Assembly (NCBI RefSeq): GCF_004103755.1
Contig: NZ_CP035283.1
Span: 2,356,001-2,420,000, forward strand
Direction of reading: 5' to 3'
DNA length: 64,000 bases
Source: Caproiciproducens sp. NJN-50
GTDB taxonomy: Bacteria; Bacillota; Clostridia; Oscillospirales; Acutalibacteraceae
Part shown: positions 16,893 to 25,557 of the stretch, piece after piece
Layout of the letters: each line of letters begins with the position of its first letter
Position numbering within the stretch: position 1 is the stretch's first letter
Translations under genes and position numbers: made by a program
Notes under the pieces: model-generated
Seen by the model: the letters and a program-made list of their open reading frames with translations, nothing else
The model's database searches: none
What the model was told of the DNA's origin: nothing

Positions 16893-18218
16893 TTAAACGG
16901 AGATGGCCGCGGGGAGATAACCGGTAGCAATGAGATAGTCATTTATGTATTCCTTGATTGCGCTTTTGATGATGGATTCGGCATCCGGCTTTAATTTCCC
17001 CTTCCGGATTTGCCGATATTGTATGGGCAGATATTGCTCAATGACATTGAGCGGGATTTCCGCGTGGTTCACATTTTGGATCAGCGTGTTCAGGGAATCC
17101 TGCACCTCCGGATCGGGCAGATAATAGCGCGCGCGGTCGGAGAAGCTGTATTTCCGCTTGATCGCCTTCTGCGTCTCGGTGCCGTGGTAATGTTTTTTCC
17201 AGTTGCCCGGGTTGGTAAGCATCGCGCGCTCCAGCGTTTCCCTGAATTCGGACAGAACGATGCCGGAATTGTGCAGCACAGTTTTTTCCACATCCTCCAG
17301 CGCGAAGATCGCCTCGCGCAGCGCGAACGTGAAGGCGGGACCGACCTTCAGGATGGCGATGCCGTCCTCCACCATTTCTTTCAGTTTTTCCTTCGTCTGA
17401 TAGTCGGTCGAGTGTCCCTCGAACACGACGCCTCCGTAGTCCTTCAGAGAATCGGTCAGTTCTTTGGCGGCTGCCCGATCATATTCGATGACGGAATCGT
17501 CGGCGAATTCCACGCCGGGCTGGACCACGACGCCGACCACGCGGGAAAATGCTTCTTCCAGCCCCTTCGCGGCGAAGGCTTTGCGGAACGCTTCAAAGGT
17601 CGACCTGAATTCCGCGGGCTTTGTCACCGCGACCGAGCTCTCGTTTTCCTGCGCACCGCCGGGGATGGGAACCTCGCTGCCGATGATATAGACCGGCTTG
17701 GGGGCCTCCGGGTTGCTCCGCTGATATTCGGCATATGCATCCTCCGCCACCCGGCAGAGTTCGGCCGCCCTGCGGGAGATCGTTTCCTCGGAAAGGCGGG
17801 TGTTCCGGTTGTCGTCCGCCACGCGCATGCTGGTGTCGATGTGGATCTTGGTGAAGCCGGCAGCCGCGTAGTCATGCAGCAGCACGCGGGATTTCTCCAT
17901 TGCCTCCGCTTCGTTTTCATCCTGCCAGGTCAGCGGGCCGAGATGGTCGCCGCCCAGAATCAGCTTCTCTTTCGGGAACCCGACTTTTTGCGCGATCCCA
18001 TTCACAAACCTGACAAAATCAGCCGGGCGCATGCCGGTATAGCCTCCGAACTGATTGACCTGGTTCGCCGTAGACTCGATCAGGACCGGGCTGTTGGTCG
18101 CCAAGCCGCTTTCCATTGCCGCTTCCAGCACATAAGCATTCGCGCTGCAGCAGGAATAGATACCGCCCCTGCCGGTTTCCTTCCGTTCTTCTATCATATA
18201 GAGCATCGGGTTTTTCAT
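16893..18218 (-). CDS. kbaZ: D-tagatose-bisphosphate aldolase, non-catalytic subunit (GatZ/KbaZ)
   Basis: The 441-aa protein matches the GatZ/KbaZ family, which supports class II tagatose-1,6-bisphosphate aldolase in galactitol or N-acetylgalactosamine breakdown. Characteristic segments are GIYSCCSANAYVLEAA, STANQVNQFGGYTGMRP, LGGDHLGPLTWQ and FTKIHIDTSM. A TGGAGGTACC site precedes the ATG. It is the last gene of a leftward operon with the catalytic aldolase, a zinc dehydrogenase and sugar-uptake genes. Length is close to the family norm. The exact substrate (galactitol, GalNAc, tagatose or another hexose) is not decided by sequence. Confidence 0.9.
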   Translation of the reverse strand: MKNPMLYMIEERKETGRGGIYSCCSANAYVLEAAMESGLATNSPVLIESTANQVNQFGGYTGMRPADFVRFVNGIAQKVGFPKEKLILGGDHLGPLTWQDENEAEAMEKSRVLLHDYAAAGFTKIHIDTSMRVADDNRNTRLSEETISRRAAELCRVAEDAYAEYQRSNPEAPKPVYIIGSEVPIPGGAQENESSVAVTKPAEFRSTFEAFRKAFAAKGLEEAFSRVVGVVVQPGVEFADDSVIEYDRAAAKELTDSLKDYGGVVFEGHSTDYQTKEKLKEMVEDGIAILKVGPAFTFALREAIFALEDVEKTVLHNSGIVLSEFRETLERAMLTNPGNWKKHYHGTETQKAIKRKYSFSDRARYYLPDPEVQDSLNTLIQNVNHAEIPLNVIEQYLPIQYRQIRKGKLKPDAESIIKSAIKEYINDYLIATGYLPAAISV

Positions 18219-18379
18219 CTTTTGGTACCTCCATTCAAAAATAAAACGGGGTCAGTCCTCGTTGATGAGCATGATTTTCCCGTTGACCTCCCCGGTTATT
18301 TCGAAGAGCGGTTGATCAATTCGAATCCGCTTGTGTAAAACAGCCCGCTTTCATTTCGCTTTTCTCTCCTTTGCAATAC

Positions 18380-19228
18380 TCAGGCTTTTCCGTCGCAGCC
18401 GCAGACCTTCATGCGTTCCATGACCTGTCGCTTGACCGCCTCGCGGGCTTTGGCACCGTATCGCTTCGGGTCGAACACGCCAGGATCCTGTTTTAAGTAG
18501 TCCTTCACAGCGTCGCTGAACACGACGCGCAACTCCGTCGCGAAGTTGACCTTGCAGATGCCGCAGCTGACGCAGTTGCGGATTGCCTCGTCCGTCAGGC
18601 CTGAGGCGCCGTGCAAAACCATGGGGACGGTAAGGACCTTGCGCAGGGTGGAAATAAGCTCGACATTCAGAACGGGCTTCGTCTTGTAGACGCCGTGCGC
18701 CGTGCCGACACCGACGGCCAGTGAGAAAACGCCGGTTTCCGCGACGAAACGGACGGCTTCGTCCGGGTCGGTATAGCCGGTGCCGGAGCTTTCCGTGTCG
18801 TCCTCCTTGCCGCCGACCTTTCCGAGTTCGCCTTCCACGGGAATTCCGCAGGGTGCACAGGCGGAAACCACGGCCTTCGTGATGGCAATGTTTTTGTCGA
18901 GAACCTCTTTGGAACCGTCGATCATGATGGACGTATACCCCGCCCGCAGGGCCTGAACGGCGAGGTCGTAGCTGTTCCCGTGGTCAAGGTGCATTGCGAC
19001 GGGAACGGAGGCATTCTTCGCCGCGGCGCTCACGTTTGCGCAATACAGGTCGAGACCGGCATATTTGATTGTGCCGGGTGTGGTCTGGATCATGACCGGA
19101 GCGTGCAGCTCTTCGGCGGCCGCAATGATCGCCTGCACCATTTCCATGTTTTCGGCATTGAAGGCACCGACGGCATAGCCGCCCCTCTGCGCGTCAAGAA
19201 GCATTTGTTTCGATGTTGTCAGTGGCAT
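18380..19228 (-). CDS. Class II tagatose/fructose-bisphosphate aldolase (GatY/KbaY-like)
   Basis: The 282-aa zinc aldolase cleaves a ketohexose bisphosphate to dihydroxyacetone phosphate and glyceraldehyde 3-phosphate. Visible motifs are VGAFNAENMEM, the metal-binding MHLDHG, the second site VEGELGKVGGKED, AVGVGTAHGVYK and LHGASGLTDE. Next to a GatZ/KbaZ subunit it is most likely a tagatose-bisphosphate aldolase, though the same fold serves fructose bisphosphate. The 160 bases between the two genes hold no further gene. Confidence 0.9.
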   Translation of the reverse strand: MPLTTSKQMLLDAQRGGYAVGAFNAENMEMVQAIIAAAEELHAPVMIQTTPGTIKYAGLDLYCANVSAAAKNASVPVAMHLDHGNSYDLAVQALRAGYTSIMIDGSKEVLDKNIAITKAVVSACAPCGIPVEGELGKVGGKEDDTESSGTGYTDPDEAVRFVAETGVFSLAVGVGTAHGVYKTKPVLNVELISTLRKVLTVPMVLHGASGLTDEAIRNCVSCGICKVNFATELRVVFSDAVKDYLKQDPGVFDPKRYGAKAREAVKRQVMERMKVCGCDGKA

Positions 19229-19265
19229 AAGTCATTTCCTCGTATAATAAGATTCGCAGACAGTT

Positions 19266-19485
19266 TTAAGTGTGTCTGCTTAGTACATGGACTTTCTTTT
19301 CAACCAAGCTGAGGATCTCTGCGGCTGAGACGCAATCGCAGGCACGGTGCGCCAAAACTTGTGCTTCGCTGTGGATGCTGCTGCGGATTACGGCGGGGTG
19401 GAACGACATGCAGAAGCATGATTTTTTTGTTGCCACGGTCTACCGCAAACGAATACTGCGTGAGATCATGCGTACCGATGCTGTG
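19266..19485 (-). pseudogene. Relic of PTS enzyme I (ptsI) C-terminal region
   Basis: Minus-strand translation gives SIGTHDLTQYSFAVDRGNKK (about 19485-19423), then, one frame over, HPAVIRSSI joined to AQVLAHRA and AAEILSLVEKK up to a stop at 19266. These match the active-site-proximal SIGTNDLTQYxLAVDRGN block and the extreme C-terminus of phosphoenolpyruvate-protein phosphotransferase, with a frameshift and an internal deletion of several dozen residues between them. No complete enzyme I frame remains. The neighbours are sugar catabolic genes, so a PTS-linked module may once have been here. Confidence 0.7.
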
Positions 19486-19565
19486 CTTCGCTGTGCGGAT
19501 CATCCGAATGGTCTTCACCGAAAAGCCCAGCCGGGCCCGGCGTTCCCCGTTGCTCCGCATTTTTA

Positions 19566-20597
19566 TCAGTCTACCTTGGTCAGAATCTTCATGCTCTTTT
19601 CCGAGTTTGCCTTAATATATTTGAACGCATCGAAATACTCGTCGAACGGGAATACCCTCGTAATCAGCGGCCTTGTGTTCATCCTGCCCGTGCCTAGGTA
19701 TTCGGTGACGTCATCCCAGTCCTTTTCGACGTACATCAGTGAGCCCATCAGGCGCAACTCGCGGTCCTGTACGAACGACATGTTGATCTCCGGGGTCTTG
19801 CCGAAAACGCCCACGACCACAATGTCGTTGCCTTTCTTGGAAAGGCTGATTGCCTGGTTGACGGTGGCGCCGATTCCGACACACTCAACAAACAAATCGG
19901 CGCCTTCTCCCCTGAAATACCCGCGGATCGCCTCGCCCAAGTCCTCTTTGCCAGAGTTGACGGCAAACGGAATGCCGCATTCCTTTGCGACGCCCAGCCT
20001 ATAGTCGGACAGGTCCGAAATAAGCACGGATTTCGCTCCCTCCGCCATGGCCGATTGCGCCGCGAGGTTTCCGATGGTGCCGGCACCCAGAACGACGACA
20101 TTCTTTCCGGCTACGCTCCCGGCGCGGCGGACCGCGTGCAGGCCGACCGCCGCGGGCTCGACTGTCGCGGCCAGGTCCAGCGGCAGCTTGCCGTTGACGA
20201 CTTTCACCAGCTCTGCGCCGACCGCATAATATTCGCAGGCCGCGCCGGGTGTCTGGCAGCCGAGCACTTTCAGTGTGTCACAGATATTGTAGCGGCCTTC
20301 GCGGCAGGGCTCGCATTCTTTGCAGAACACCTGCGGCATTGCCGTGACTTTGTCCCCCACGGCAATGCCCTTTACCCCGCTGCCAATTTTCACGACCGTG
20401 CCGGAGAATTCGTGGCCCATGACGATGGGACAGGAAATAAACGGATGCTGCCCAAAATATGCGTGGATATCTGACCCACAGATTCCGACATAGCTTATTT
20501 TAATCAGCACTTCGTCATCCTTCGGTTCCGGCACTGCAATTTCCGACATTATGATTTTTTCAGGTTCAACCAATGTTGCAATTTTCGTAAATGCCAT
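19566..20597 (-). CDS. Zinc-dependent polyol/alcohol dehydrogenase
   Basis: The 343-aa medium-chain dehydrogenase has catalytic zinc residues in GICGSDIHA and GHEFSGTV, a structural zinc lobe with four cysteines (CKECEPCREGRYNIC), and a Rossmann dinucleotide site VLGAGTIGNLAAQ. It resembles sorbitol, galactitol-1-phosphate and threonine dehydrogenases. Between the binding protein and the aldolases it probably oxidises the imported polyol or its phosphate to a keto sugar. AAGGAG sits almost directly against the ATG, unusually close, but no better in-frame start exists. Confidence 0.88.
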   Translation of the reverse strand: MAFTKIATLVEPEKIIMSEIAVPEPKDDEVLIKISYVGICGSDIHAYFGQHPFISCPIVMGHEFSGTVVKIGSGVKGIAVGDKVTAMPQVFCKECEPCREGRYNICDTLKVLGCQTPGAACEYYAVGAELVKVVNGKLPLDLAATVEPAAVGLHAVRRAGSVAGKNVVVLGAGTIGNLAAQSAMAEGAKSVLISDLSDYRLGVAKECGIPFAVNSGKEDLGEAIRGYFRGEGADLFVECVGIGATVNQAISLSKKGNDIVVVGVFGKTPEINMSFVQDRELRLMGSLMYVEKDWDDVTEYLGTGRMNTRPLITRVFPFDEYFDAFKYIKANSEKSMKILTKVD

Positions 20598-20634
20598 CTC
20601 CTTTATCCATAAAGTTTAAACTTTTTAATGATTT

Positions 20635-20675
20635 TGGCGCCGTAAGTGCCATATTCTAACCCGGATTACGGCGCC
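20635..20675 (-). terminator. Hairpin downstream of the sugar-binding protein gene
   Basis: GGCGCCGTAA (20636-20645) pairs perfectly with TTACGGCGCC (20666-20675). It lies between the binding-protein and dehydrogenase genes and could terminate or attenuate transcription or protect the upstream mRNA. The T-tract is weak. Confidence 0.6.
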
Positions 20676-20699
20676 CAAGGCGGTAAAACTGTCAGTTTT

Positions 20700-21755
20700 T
20701 CATTTAATGAGGCCGATGGACTGATAATATTGATAGAATTTATCCATGTTGTCCTTTGTGATAAGAACCGGGTCGGTATTGACTTTTTCAAATTTCTCTT
20801 CGCCTTTGAAGACCTTATCGATGATTTCCATGCCTTGGCTGGCCTGCGTATATGCGCTCTGCTGGACCGTAGCGGTCAGGCCGCCCTGCTTCATTGAGAT
20901 GATGGAGTCCGCAAGTCCGTCTACGCCGAAGAAGAACATTTCCTTATCGCGGCCCGCGTCCTTCGCGGCTTCCAGGGCACCGAGCGCCATGCCGTCGTTC
21001 ATGGAGATGACTGCGTCGATATCCTTATAGGTTTGGAGCCAGTCTTCCATCTTCTCCATGCCCTTCGATTTGTCCCAGTCGCAGATCTGTTCGCCCAGGA
21101 TTTTGATATCTTTGCGCTTGCTGAAAAGAACGTTCTCGTAGCCTTTACGGCGGCCGATGGAGTGGGAATTGCCGGAAGGTCCAAGCAGCACGACCACATT
21201 GTATGTGGACTTTTTGCCGGCCGGCAGCATATCGTTTGCCACCTTTGCGATCATTTCGCCGTAGGCGACGGGGTCACAGTTGACGTTCGATGCTTCTTTG
21301 ACACCTCCGTCGCTCTGATTAATCATCATGACAGGCGTACCGTTGTCGATGATATCCTTGACCGTGTCCGCTTCCGCGTCAGGATCCTGGGGGTGAAGAA
21401 TGATGTAGTCATAGCCCTTCGTCACGCAGGTTTCCATGATCTGCAGCTGAGTGCCAGTACTTGCCTTGCCGTCAAAGTAGTCGATGGTTATGTTGGGGTA
21501 CTTGCTGTTCAACGTCTTCAGAGAAGACGACAGCCAGGAAGCGTAGGTCAGGGACATGTCCGTCGCAATGAATGCGACCTTTTTCTGTCCGTAGCTTGCC
21601 GAACCTGTACTTCCGGCCGCAGCGGAAGCAGATTCACCCGCGCTGGACGTGCTTTGGCTCGTGCTGCCAGACTCCGCCGAGGAGCAGCCGCCGAACGGAA
21701 ATGCTACCATGCAAACCAGTAACAGCGCAGAAATCAACTTTTTAGCCTTTTCCAT
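20700..21755 (-). CDS. Sugar ABC transporter substrate-binding lipoprotein (RbsB-like)
   Basis: The 351-aa lipoprotein starts with a basic-hydrophobic signal peptide and the lipobox FPFGGC, then a Ser/Gly/Ala-rich tether (about residues 27-55). The mature part is a type I periplasmic-binding fold: KKVAFIATDMSLTYA, DYIILHPQDPDAEA, AVISMNDGMALGALEA and FFGVDG. This is the family binding ribose, galactose, allose and related sugars or polyols. ATG 21755 has GGAGG upstream. Its partner permease is truncated and the ATPase is missing, so uptake through this system is probably lost unless complemented elsewhere. Confidence 0.9.
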   Translation of the reverse strand: MEKAKKLISALLLVCMVAFPFGGCSSAESGSTSQSTSSAGESASAAAGSTGSASYGQKKVAFIATDMSLTYASWLSSSLKTLNSKYPNITIDYFDGKASTGTQLQIMETCVTKGYDYIILHPQDPDAEADTVKDIIDNGTPVMMINQSDGGVKEASNVNCDPVAYGEMIAKVANDMLPAGKKSTYNVVVLLGPSGNSHSIGRRKGYENVLFSKRKDIKILGEQICDWDKSKGMEKMEDWLQTYKDIDAVISMNDGMALGALEAAKDAGRDKEMFFFGVDGLADSIISMKQGGLTATVQQSAYTQASQGMEIIDKVFKGEEKFEKVNTDPVLITKDNMDKFYQYYQSIGLIK

Positions 21756-21830
21756 CAAAATATCCTCCTTCGAAAAATACGCAAACGCCTTTTCAGCGTC
21801 GGCTACATAGAAAGTTAGGGAGTGCTTGAC

Positions 21831-22373
21831 TTAGGAATCCTTTCTGGCCATGATCTTTGCCGCCGTCTTTTTGTTTTTGGTTGCAATGTCGAACACAACC
21901 GCCAGAATAATAAGAATGCCTTTCAATACCTTTTGAATGTAAGAGTTGACGCCCATGAGGTTCATGATGTTGTTTAGAACTCCGATGATGCCGGAGCCGA
22001 TCATGGTGCCGGTCATGGTGCCAATGCCCCCGGTAAAGCTCGTACCGCCGAGGACGGTGGCCATGATGGCATCTGTTTCATAGCCCAGGCCTTCCGAAGG
22101 AATCCCCGCGTTCAGCCGGCCCATCATGACGACGCCTGCAAAAGCAGCCAAGGTGCCGGAGATGATGAAGGCGGTCCATTTCGTCTTCTTAACGTCAATA
22201 CCGGAAGCTCTGGCCGCCTGGGCATTGCCGCCGATCGCATAGCAGTACCGGCCGAATTTCGTGTATTTCATCAAGATGTGCATGATGATGAAGATGACCA
22301 GCATGAAAAAGATAATGATCGGGAGGAAACCAAAGACATACGCTTTGCCAAAAATTTTGAACTCCTTAGTTTC
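21831..22373 (-). pseudogene. Sugar ABC transporter permease, 5'-truncated (RbsC-like)
   Basis: The minus frame reads KIFGKAYVFGFLPIIIFFML and continues through KYTKFGRYCYAIGGNAQAAR, ASGIDVKKTKW, GAFxGVV-like and MATVLGGTSFTGG motifs to a normal C-terminus. These are the C-terminal 170-180 residues of an RbsC/BPD_transp_2 permease, which is normally about 310-340 residues. The N-terminal half is missing and the sequence is joined near 22365 to a ribbon-helix-helix gene in another frame. A deletion or insertion has beheaded the gene and removed whatever lay upstream, presumably the ATPase. Confidence 0.82.
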
Positions 22374-22687
22374 TGCGTCTCGTCATATGGAATCTCCAGC
22401 AGCGACGCAAGAAGCAGGTTGACCTGCGCCAACTCCACCGCAATTTTGTAGGAAAGCTTTGACAGATGCTCCTCCAGATCCTTCATTTCGCTGCGCTCAA
22501 TCTTTCCATAGAGTTCCGCCAGTTCACCGGAAAACTGCCGCAAAATATCCCGGCTTACAAATTCCCGGATAGAGGCATCAATGAGCTCTGAACGGTTCTG
22601 GAAGCCGAGCCGCTCCCGGTTCTCGTCCGCAAGTCGCAGGGTTTCAACTGGCAGAGATACCGTGATTTTCTCAATTCTCTGATTCAT
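22271..22687 (-). pseudogene. Ribbon-helix-helix protein, C-terminus replaced by junction sequence
   Basis: ATG 22687 with GGAGGAT upstream begins MNQRIEKITVSLPVETLRLA, a ribbon-helix-helix DNA-binding N-terminus of the type found in relaxosome or plasmid-control proteins. The family-like part continues to about YDETQKLR and then runs out of frame into the truncated permease (out-of-frame tail to 22271). The neighbouring paralogue continues past the same point (KKLRKKCVKDVK), so this gene has lost its natural 3' end at about 22365. Confidence 0.7.
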
Positions 22688-23114
22688 CCGCATCCTCCTC
22701 CGGGTTAAGTCCTTCATGTTGATACGAATAGATATTGTCAAAGCGGATGTTGCCGATTGTACATTTGACATCCTTTACACACTTTTTGCGAAGCTTTTTC
22801 AGCCCTTCATCGTCCAGGTTAAACTGGCACGCGGTTATATGGGAGACCATGGCGAGCTCCACACACATCCGGAACAGCTGACGGCAGATACGGGCTTCCA
22901 ATTTTGCAAACTGATCCTCCAGAAACGTAAGGGTGGTTTTGTGGATGTACTCCGTACTGTTTTTCGTTTGAAGGAAGCCGAGGTAAAATTTGACCGCCCG
23001 GCAGACGAAATCGCTCCGGCTCGAGCATTCATACAGCGGAAACACAGCATCGATCTGCTTAACCATATCGGGCGGCATCCAGATCCCGGTCTTTTCTTTC
23101 TTATCATTGCTCAC
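22671..23114 (-). CDS. Ribbon-helix-helix DNA-binding protein of a mobile element
   Basis: The 147-aa protein has an N-terminal RHH-like region (KTGIWMPPDMVKQIDAV, SRSDFVCRAVKFYLG) followed by a helical domain with conserved cysteines and an acidic tail (EEDADESEN). Such proteins occur in pairs in integrative and conjugative elements of Clostridia, often near the transfer origin. It overlaps the start of the second RHH gene by 17 bases, so the pair is co-translated. The rest of the element (relaxase, transfer genes) is absent. Confidence 0.7.
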   Translation of the reverse strand: MSNDKKEKTGIWMPPDMVKQIDAVFPLYECSSRSDFVCRAVKFYLGFLQTKNSTEYIHKTTLTFLEDQFAKLEARICRQLFRMCVELAMVSHITACQFNLDDEGLKKLRKKCVKDVKCTIGNIRFDNIYSYQHEGLNPEEDADESEN

Positions 23115-23673
23115 TGCTATAAGCTCCTTTCACCTCTAAAATTCGCTGGGGACTTCCTGACAAATGCCCAATCTTCGGCAATAGTCTGACATCCGGACGG
23201 CTTCGTCGGGGCCGTGCTTCGGATTGTTTCTTTCTCCAACCAAGGCGCGTAAAATCCCGCAAACCCGCGTCCCGACCCGCGTTGCGGGACGGTGTGAACC
23301 TCGCGGACGCCGCAAGCGGCGCCGCGATTTAACCTGCACCGTTTTCGACCCAATGGTTTACTCCTGAGAAATGATATTCTGATCTGTTTTACCGAGCAGT
23401 TAAATTTCTGTACTTCATTGACACATACCTCCCGATTTTGCATCAAAAAATTTCTTTACTATAAAAGCAATTGAAATCGGGTACTGAACGGATTTTTTTG
23501 TAAAAGCTGAAAAATTTCATATGCATGCACAGTTTAGGAATCTATCAATTGTTGAATATGACTGCAAGCGGTTGGTATAAATCCCTCCAAAATATCAGTG
23601 ACAACGAATTTGTTTTGTGATAAGATAATAATAATACAAATCTATATATTATCTTTTGGGAGGGTAATAAGGG
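23115..23673. other. Non-coding gap with strong GC-rich hairpins
   Basis: No frame here looks coding; the predicted peptides are arginine-rich readings of repeats. The segment 23249-23326 contains nested GC-rich inverted repeats (see separate entry). The right half (23440-23660) is AT-rich and includes the promoter region of the rightward gene at 23674. Confidence 0.5.
23249..23326. repeat. Nested inverted repeats, possible transfer-origin remnant
   Basis: Two structures are visible: CCCGC/GCGGG arms around GTT near 23275-23287, inside a wider TCCCGC..GCGGGA pair, and an 11-bp hairpin 23302-23326 (CGCGG-A-CGCCGC with GCGGCG-CCGCG, two-base loop). They lie upstream of paired RHH genes, where oriT hairpins often occur in mobile elements. 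No relaxase or nick site can be identified. Confidence 0.35.
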
Positions 23674-24498
23674 ATGGAAAAGGAATACGGAGAACTCTGC
23701 GGCACCTCTCCGTATAATTCTATTCAGATTCATCCGGAACAAGGAGAATATCTGCTCGAGGCCAGGGATTCAGGCGGTGTCGAATATGATCCTTTTTCTG
23801 TTATGGATGAAATCCTATATGAATTACTTTGTATTGGTTATCTCTCTCGCCGGGGAAAAGAAATCAGCGATGAAGTGCAGAGGTTTTGTTTTCAATATGG
23901 TTTGCTCGGCTTTGAAGAGTCGGAAATACAAAAACGATATGAAGACAATAGCGTCAAATTGTATTCAGGTAGTGTGTTGAACGCAAAAGCGCTTACGGAA
24001 CAGCAGCAGGAACAGACGTTCCGCCCATTTCAGAGAGAACTGTATTTACAGAGGCGACGGAAAAAGCGAAGCAGGAAAGGTGAACAACGGAATGATTCTC
24101 CAGGGGAACCGATTCTTTATGAGTTGAACTATGAACACTGTGAAGCAGTGACCTGGTATGGACGATATGGTCAGCAGTTACTGGAGCGGTTGGAGCGGTT
24201 CTCGCGTGGCGAGCCATATCCCCTGACACTTGGGAATGTTCGGATGCGATATCAGATTGAGAACGGCCAGGCCAAACGACGCTGGGCGTTTGATTCTCTG
24301 AAGAGCGCCTGTGAGATCGGCTTTGCAGAAATGCTATTGGAAGCTGTTCCGGCAATCCGCCTTTGCAAGCGATGCGGCAAGCCGTTGCTGACTCACCGAA
24401 CACGCGCGGCGTATTGCTCCGCCTCCTGTCGCAACGTGGAAAATGTTAAACAGTCCCGGTGTAGAAGACGGCTTGCTGAAACAGCGGGAGAAAAATAA
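23674..24498 (+). CDS. Uncharacterised protein with C-terminal zinc finger (DUF6076-like)
   Basis: The 274-aa protein has no signal peptide or membrane helix. The middle is highly basic (QRRRKKRSRKGEQR, about residues 127-140) and the C-terminus carries a treble-clef-like zinc finger: LCKRCGKPLLTHRTRAAYC, then SCRNVENVKQ. Similar proteins occur in accessory regions of Clostridia; the DUF6076 label is from memory and tentative. ATG 23674 follows a GGGAGGG-containing leader. The basic stretch and zinc finger suggest nucleic-acid binding. It has no operon partner on its strand. Confidence 0.6.
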   Translation: MEKEYGELCGTSPYNSIQIHPEQGEYLLEARDSGGVEYDPFSVMDEILYELLCIGYLSRRGKEISDEVQRFCFQYGLLGFEESEIQKRYEDNSVKLYSGSVLNAKALTEQQQEQTFRPFQRELYLQRRRKKRSRKGEQRNDSPGEPILYELNYEHCEAVTWYGRYGQQLLERLERFSRGEPYPLTLGNVRMRYQIENGQAKRRWAFDSLKSACEIGFAEMLLEAVPAIRLCKRCGKPLLTHRTRAAYCSASCRNVENVKQSRCRRRLAETAGEK

Positions 24499-24577
24499 GC
24501 GCACAAAGATAGTTATACATTTGGATGAATCCAGAAAAATTTATGATATCATGGTATACTTTTCCTTTAGAGGTGAG

Positions 24578-24642
24578 CCAAGTTGGTGCATTCCTTCTTG
24601 CTTTTTCTCCTGTTAAATAAAAACTGCACCAACTTGGTGCAG
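24578..24642. repeat. TTGGTGCA inverted repeats and 19-bp palindrome
   Basis: CCAAGTTGGTGCA (24578-24590) is inverted at 24625-24637, and the latter lies within a perfect palindrome CTGCACCAA-C-TTGGTGCAG (24624-24642). The set could fold as a hairpin or act as a protein-binding site. It lies directly left of the terminator at 24642-24692. Confidence 0.55.
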
Positions 24643-24692
24643 TTAGCAAAGGGCCGACGCTTCTTTACCAAAGCGTCGGCCCTTTGCTAACT
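24642..24692. terminator. Bidirectional hairpin terminator
   Basis: GTTAGCAAAGGGCCGACGCT (from 24642) is perfectly inverted at the 3' side up to 24692, around a loop of about seven bases. It overlaps the stop codon of the leftward phosphoesterase gene and could also end rightward transcription from 23674. Confidence 0.8.
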
Positions 24693-25433
24693 CTCAATTT
24701 GAACAATCTGTTCATATAGGGCGATAAATTTTTTCTCAATGGCTCGGTTTTCATGGTAGTGACCGAAAATCCAATATTTAAACTCACAGCGGTTTTTCAC
24801 GGTCTCAAAGAAGTCGGTGAGACGATCAGACTGGTACTCCCCTCCCCCGAGAATATTCGCAATGCTGGTAGGACAGCAATGGGTGACCATGTAATCCAAT
24901 CTCCAGCCGCAGCGTTCCAGATTGGCAAGTGCAGTCTCATATTCCTTATCAGAGGGGAGTTCTTCCTCCCACCATGAGATATGGTTGATCCGGTAAAATC
25001 TGTCCTGTACCTGCATAATTTTCAGTCGCTTGAGAAAATCCGGCGCATCCGGCTCAAGAATTCCGTCGCTGATGTCATGAGAAGAGGCTCCTCCCATTGC
25101 AAAAAAGCGCTTTCCTTCGATCTCATAGACCTGTCCGCGCATCAAATGAATCACAGATCTCCGAATGAACTGAACCTCGCCGCCATGCCATTCGACAACC
25201 GGATACCGCGCCAGTAAATCGTAGTTTTCATGATTGCCATCCACAAACAGCGTGGTAAACGATTTTTCCTCCAGCCATTTCAGCCAGTAACGCTCCTGCT
25301 TGTTCTCCGCCCAGATGCCGAAATCGCCGCACACAATGACAAAATCGTCCTTAGTCATACGCTTCTGTTCAGGGAAAATGTCCGCACTGAAGCGGATAAA
25401 ATCGCCGTGTGTGTCGCCGGTTATAAAAATCAT
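24687..25433 (-). CDS. Metallophosphoesterase
   Basis: The 248-aa calcineurin-like phosphoesterase carries the full metal-binding motif series: ITGDTHGD, VCGDFGIW, DGNHENYD, a later THCCP and GHYHENRA. Substrate cannot be told from sequence; relatives hydrolyse nucleotides, phosphoproteins or cyclic nucleotides. The gene lies alone, leftward, in the accessory segment between the RHH pair and the XRE regulator. Homologues are common in clostridial mobile regions. Confidence 0.88.
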   Translation of the reverse strand: MIFITGDTHGDFIRFSADIFPEQKRMTKDDFVIVCGDFGIWAENKQERYWLKWLEEKSFTTLFVDGNHENYDLLARYPVVEWHGGEVQFIRRSVIHLMRGQVYEIEGKRFFAMGGASSHDISDGILEPDAPDFLKRLKIMQVQDRFYRINHISWWEEELPSDKEYETALANLERCGWRLDYMVTHCCPTSIANILGGGEYQSDRLTDFFETVKNRCEFKYWIFGHYHENRAIEKKFIALYEQIVQIES

Positions 25434-25557
25434 ACCGTCACCTTGCCTCTGATTTTATAGGATATCATAAAAACCAGAGCCATGCCCTGAATAGCATTGC
25501 CGGACACTAACCGCTGAATCGCAAACTGCATAGATGCTATCGCTGGGAGCACCAAAT

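Noticed and set aside
17010..18338. 442-codon rightward open frame opposite the aldolase-subunit gene
   Set aside because: It is the antisense reading of a well-supported KbaZ/GatZ gene; no ribosome site and no recognisable domain.
23117..23446. 109-codon leftward frame upstream of the RHH gene
   Set aside because: It covers GC-rich hairpins, is Arg-rich and has no ribosome site; treated as non-coding.
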